NCBI GenBank assembly: GCA_025362615.1
Contig: JANYFQ010000669.1
Location: 1 to 5,518, forward strand
DNA length: 5,518 bases
Origin: Hymenobacter sp.
Lineage (GTDB): Bacteria > Bacteroidota > Bacteroidia > Cytophagales > Hymenobacteraceae
Reading direction: 5' to 3'
Below, piece by piece: positions 5,385-5,518 of the stretch. The notes under the pieces were generated by a model, which made no database searches, had not been told where the DNA came from, and was given only the letters and a program-made list of their open reading frames with translations. Within the stretch, counting starts at the first letter, position 1. Every line of letters starts with the position of its first letter. The translations under genes and the position numbers were made by a program.

Positions 5385-5518
5385 TTACGCAAAAACCAGG
5401 GTCGGTTTTGCTAACTCGCGGTTCATGTACGCATCCAATAACCCTTGCTTGAGTTGATACACTGTTTTTTTGCTACTGTAGGCCAGGCTTTTGAGCCGTG
5501 TCCAGACGCGCAAGGCCA
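5385..5518 (-). CDS. Transposase C-terminus, last 43 codons, cut by window edge
   Basis: The minus strand is open from the right edge to TAA at 5387-5385. The peptide begins ALRVWTRLKSLAYSSK, continues with a TVYQLKQGLLDAYMN segment and ends ELAKPTLVFA. It is basic, rich in Leu, Lys and Tyr, and recalls the closing helix of DDE-type transposases from Bacteroidota and cyanobacteria. The catalytic residues lie outside the window. Its stop codon sits within the presumed terminal repeat, a compact layout typical of small insertion sequences. Whether the full gene is intact cannot be judged. The family is unassigned; the call rests on the tail's resemblance and the repeat-like end. Confidence 0.6.
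   Translation of the reverse strand, partial: ALRVWTRLKSLAYSSKKTVYQLKQGLLDAYMNRELAKPTLVFA
5389..5411. repeat. Subterminal inverted repeat at the insertion-sequence end
   Basis: GCAAAAACC at 5389-5397 faces GGTTTTGC at 5404-5411 across six bases, pairing with one bulged A. It overlaps the last transposase codons and the presumed terminal repeat. It could bind transposase, or act as an RNA hairpin that limits readthrough across the element boundary. Function is inferred. Confidence 0.4.

Larger units (their letters stand above)
5381..5518 (-). mobile_element. One end of an insertion sequence, continuing past the right edge
   Basis: The segment starts near GGACTTACGCAAAAACC, which has the look of an insertion-sequence terminal repeat, and contains the 3' end of a transposase-like gene pointing towards it. 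The exact tip is uncertain (5379-5381, depending on whether TA belongs to the element or the target), because the other end and any target duplication lie outside the window. It falls after the vapC terminator, so the toxin gene is not disrupted. I cannot assign the family from this piece. Confidence 0.65.

Overview
The window looks like a piece of a GC-rich Bacteroidota chromosome, most likely a Hymenobacter-like member of the Cytophagales. The evidence is a DNA topoisomerase I that ends in GRFGPY-type C-terminal repeats plus a Lys/Ala/Pro tail instead of zinc ribbons, the absence of clear Shine-Dalgarno sequences before any start, and a long soluble poly-HAMP protein. The genus is an inference; there is no rRNA or other taxonomic marker here.

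Layout, left to right. Positions 1-1814 (minus strand) hold the first 604 codons of a poly-HAMP signalling protein that runs off the left edge. It is an exact 92-codon (276-bp) tandem array, closely resembling the HAMP array of group III (Nik1/Os-1 type) hybrid histidine kinases; any kinase part lies outside the window. Positions 1815-2115 are a divergent intergenic region with two weak promoter candidates and a 13-bp palindrome. Positions 2116-4635 (plus) encode a complete DNA topoisomerase I (TopA, 839 aa) with all key catalytic motifs. Positions 4648-4926 and 4928-5314 (plus) form a type II toxin-antitoxin pair: a VapB-like antitoxin and a PIN-domain VapC-like toxin. They are separated by one base and start only 12 bases after the topA stop. 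A strong hairpin with A and T flanks (5323-5357) closes the unit. From about 5381 to the right edge is one end of an insertion sequence, with the last 43 codons of its transposase on the minus strand.

How the parts relate. The poly-HAMP gene and topA diverge from a shared control region. topA and the toxin-antitoxin pair are codirectional with no visible terminator between them, so readthrough from topA into the pair is plausible. The toxin gene is clearly less GC-rich (about 50% by hand count) than topA and sits beside a mobile element, which fits an acquired accessory module inserted behind a housekeeping gene.

I do not see a demonstrably new system. The best leads are the bacterial Nik1-like HAMP array with its strict repeat register, and a perfect 22-bp palindrome inside the antitoxin gene that ends one base before an in-frame internal ATG.
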